This document shows positions 63,730 through 64,000 of a stretch of 64,000 nucleotides of DNA, one piece after another. Source of the DNA: Rhodanobacter sp. A1T4 (GTDB lineage Bacteria; Pseudomonadota; Gammaproteobacteria; Xanthomonadales; Rhodanobacteraceae). Position 1 is the stretch's first letter. Each line of letters starts with the position of its first letter. Location of the stretch: positions 186,001 to 250,000 of the forward strand of contig NZ_JACHCP010000004.1 in the NCBI RefSeq assembly GCF_014207185.1, given 5' to 3'. A program made the translations under genes and the position numbers. The notes below the pieces were generated by a model. That model worked only from the letters and a program-made list of their open reading frames with translations. It had not been told where the DNA came from and did not search any database.

Positions 63730-64000
63730 TTACTTGCGGCGGGCGTCCGCGGCTTTCTTGTCCAGACCGCTGTCGGCGCGCAGGGCGTCGGCCTTGTCGG
63801 TCTTCTCCCACGAGAACGTGGTGTAGCTTTCGCCGTTGGCACCCTTGACCAGCTGCGGGATGCGGCCGAAGTGGCCATTGCTGGCGGTCTGCTGGTACAT
63901 CGGGTGGATCAGATCGAGCATCTTGATGATGCCGTACGGACGCAGGTCGAAATGCTTGCGGATCAGCTTCTCGATCTTGTCGTCGCCGATCTTGCCTGTG
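63730..64000 (-). CDS. metK: S-adenosylmethionine synthetase, C-terminal part
   Basis: The last ~89 codons of MetK; the gene continues beyond the right edge. Visible sequence includes [34 protein letters not shown] and [16 protein letters not shown], which match the C-terminal domain of bacterial SAM synthetases. It ends with a short Ala/Arg/Lys tail and TAA (63730-63732). It makes SAM from methionine and ATP. Its promoter lies outside the window. Confidence 0.95.
   Translation of the reverse strand, partial: TGKIGDDKIEKLIRKHFDLRPYGIIKMLDLIHPMYQQTASNGHFGRIPQLVKGANGESYTTFSWEKTDKADALRADSGLDKKAADARRK

Overview
The window looks like a chromosomal segment of a Gammaproteobacterium of the order Xanthomonadales, most likely family Rhodanobacteraceae (Dyella, Rhodanobacter or Luteibacter type). 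I infer this from the high-GC, GC-ending codon use, the order ponA / pilMNOPQ / moxR-bat, and the xanthomonad-style M56-TonB, DUF6600 and RimB-RimK genes. Genus is a guess; no search was run. There is no insertion sequence, integrase, CRISPR array or rRNA. One tRNA gene is present.

Layout. 1-610: start of a class A penicillin-binding protein, divergent from the type IV pilus operon pilMNOPQ (862-5977), which ends in a clear terminator. 6157-13323: a six-gene MoxR/Bat (von Willebrand A) operon with overlapping start and stop codons. 13310-17329: macrodomain hydrolase, MarR regulator, M28 peptidase, MscL and an FAH-family hydrolase. 17621-22147: a MacA/MacB-like efflux operon with a separate ATPase and two different FtsX-type permeases. 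22233-29846: DHA2 exporter, tautomerase, LysR regulator, EamA exporter, small membrane protein, Rieske protein, SLC13-type permease and TrmB. 30131-32425: a large FecR/DUF6600 protein with an M/Q-rich tail. 32730-34183: tRNA-Gly(CCC) followed by RimB-RimK. 34336-39302: a small secreted protein, a BlaI/M56-TonB pair and a two-component system.

The most interesting part is 39866-48590. It is a tightly overlapping operon of a single-module NRPS (C-A-T-TE, adenylation pocket reading as glycine), an RhlB/sterol-type GT1 glycosyltransferase, an S45 (penicillin amidase/AHL acylase) Ntn-hydrolase and an RhlC-like GT2 glycosyltransferase, followed by a short coupled frame interrupted by two amber codons. 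The gene set suggests a glycosylated acyl-glycine lipid or related glycolipopeptide, comparable in concept to the glycine-glucolipid of Alcanivorax but with additional decoration enzymes.

48773-64000 is mainly housekeeping: ilvE, a small secreted protein, metF, a DUF4142 protein and ahcY under a SAH riboswitch (all minus strand); ppc; a secreted phosphodiesterase; the ABC-F protein Uup; a Fic protein with a small overlapping downstream gene and a candidate self-operator; a D,D-carboxypeptidase with a repeated basic tail; and the 3' end of metK. Thus metK, ahcY and metF, three activated-methyl-cycle genes, lie within about 14 kb. All functions are inferred from motifs and recalled family knowledge.
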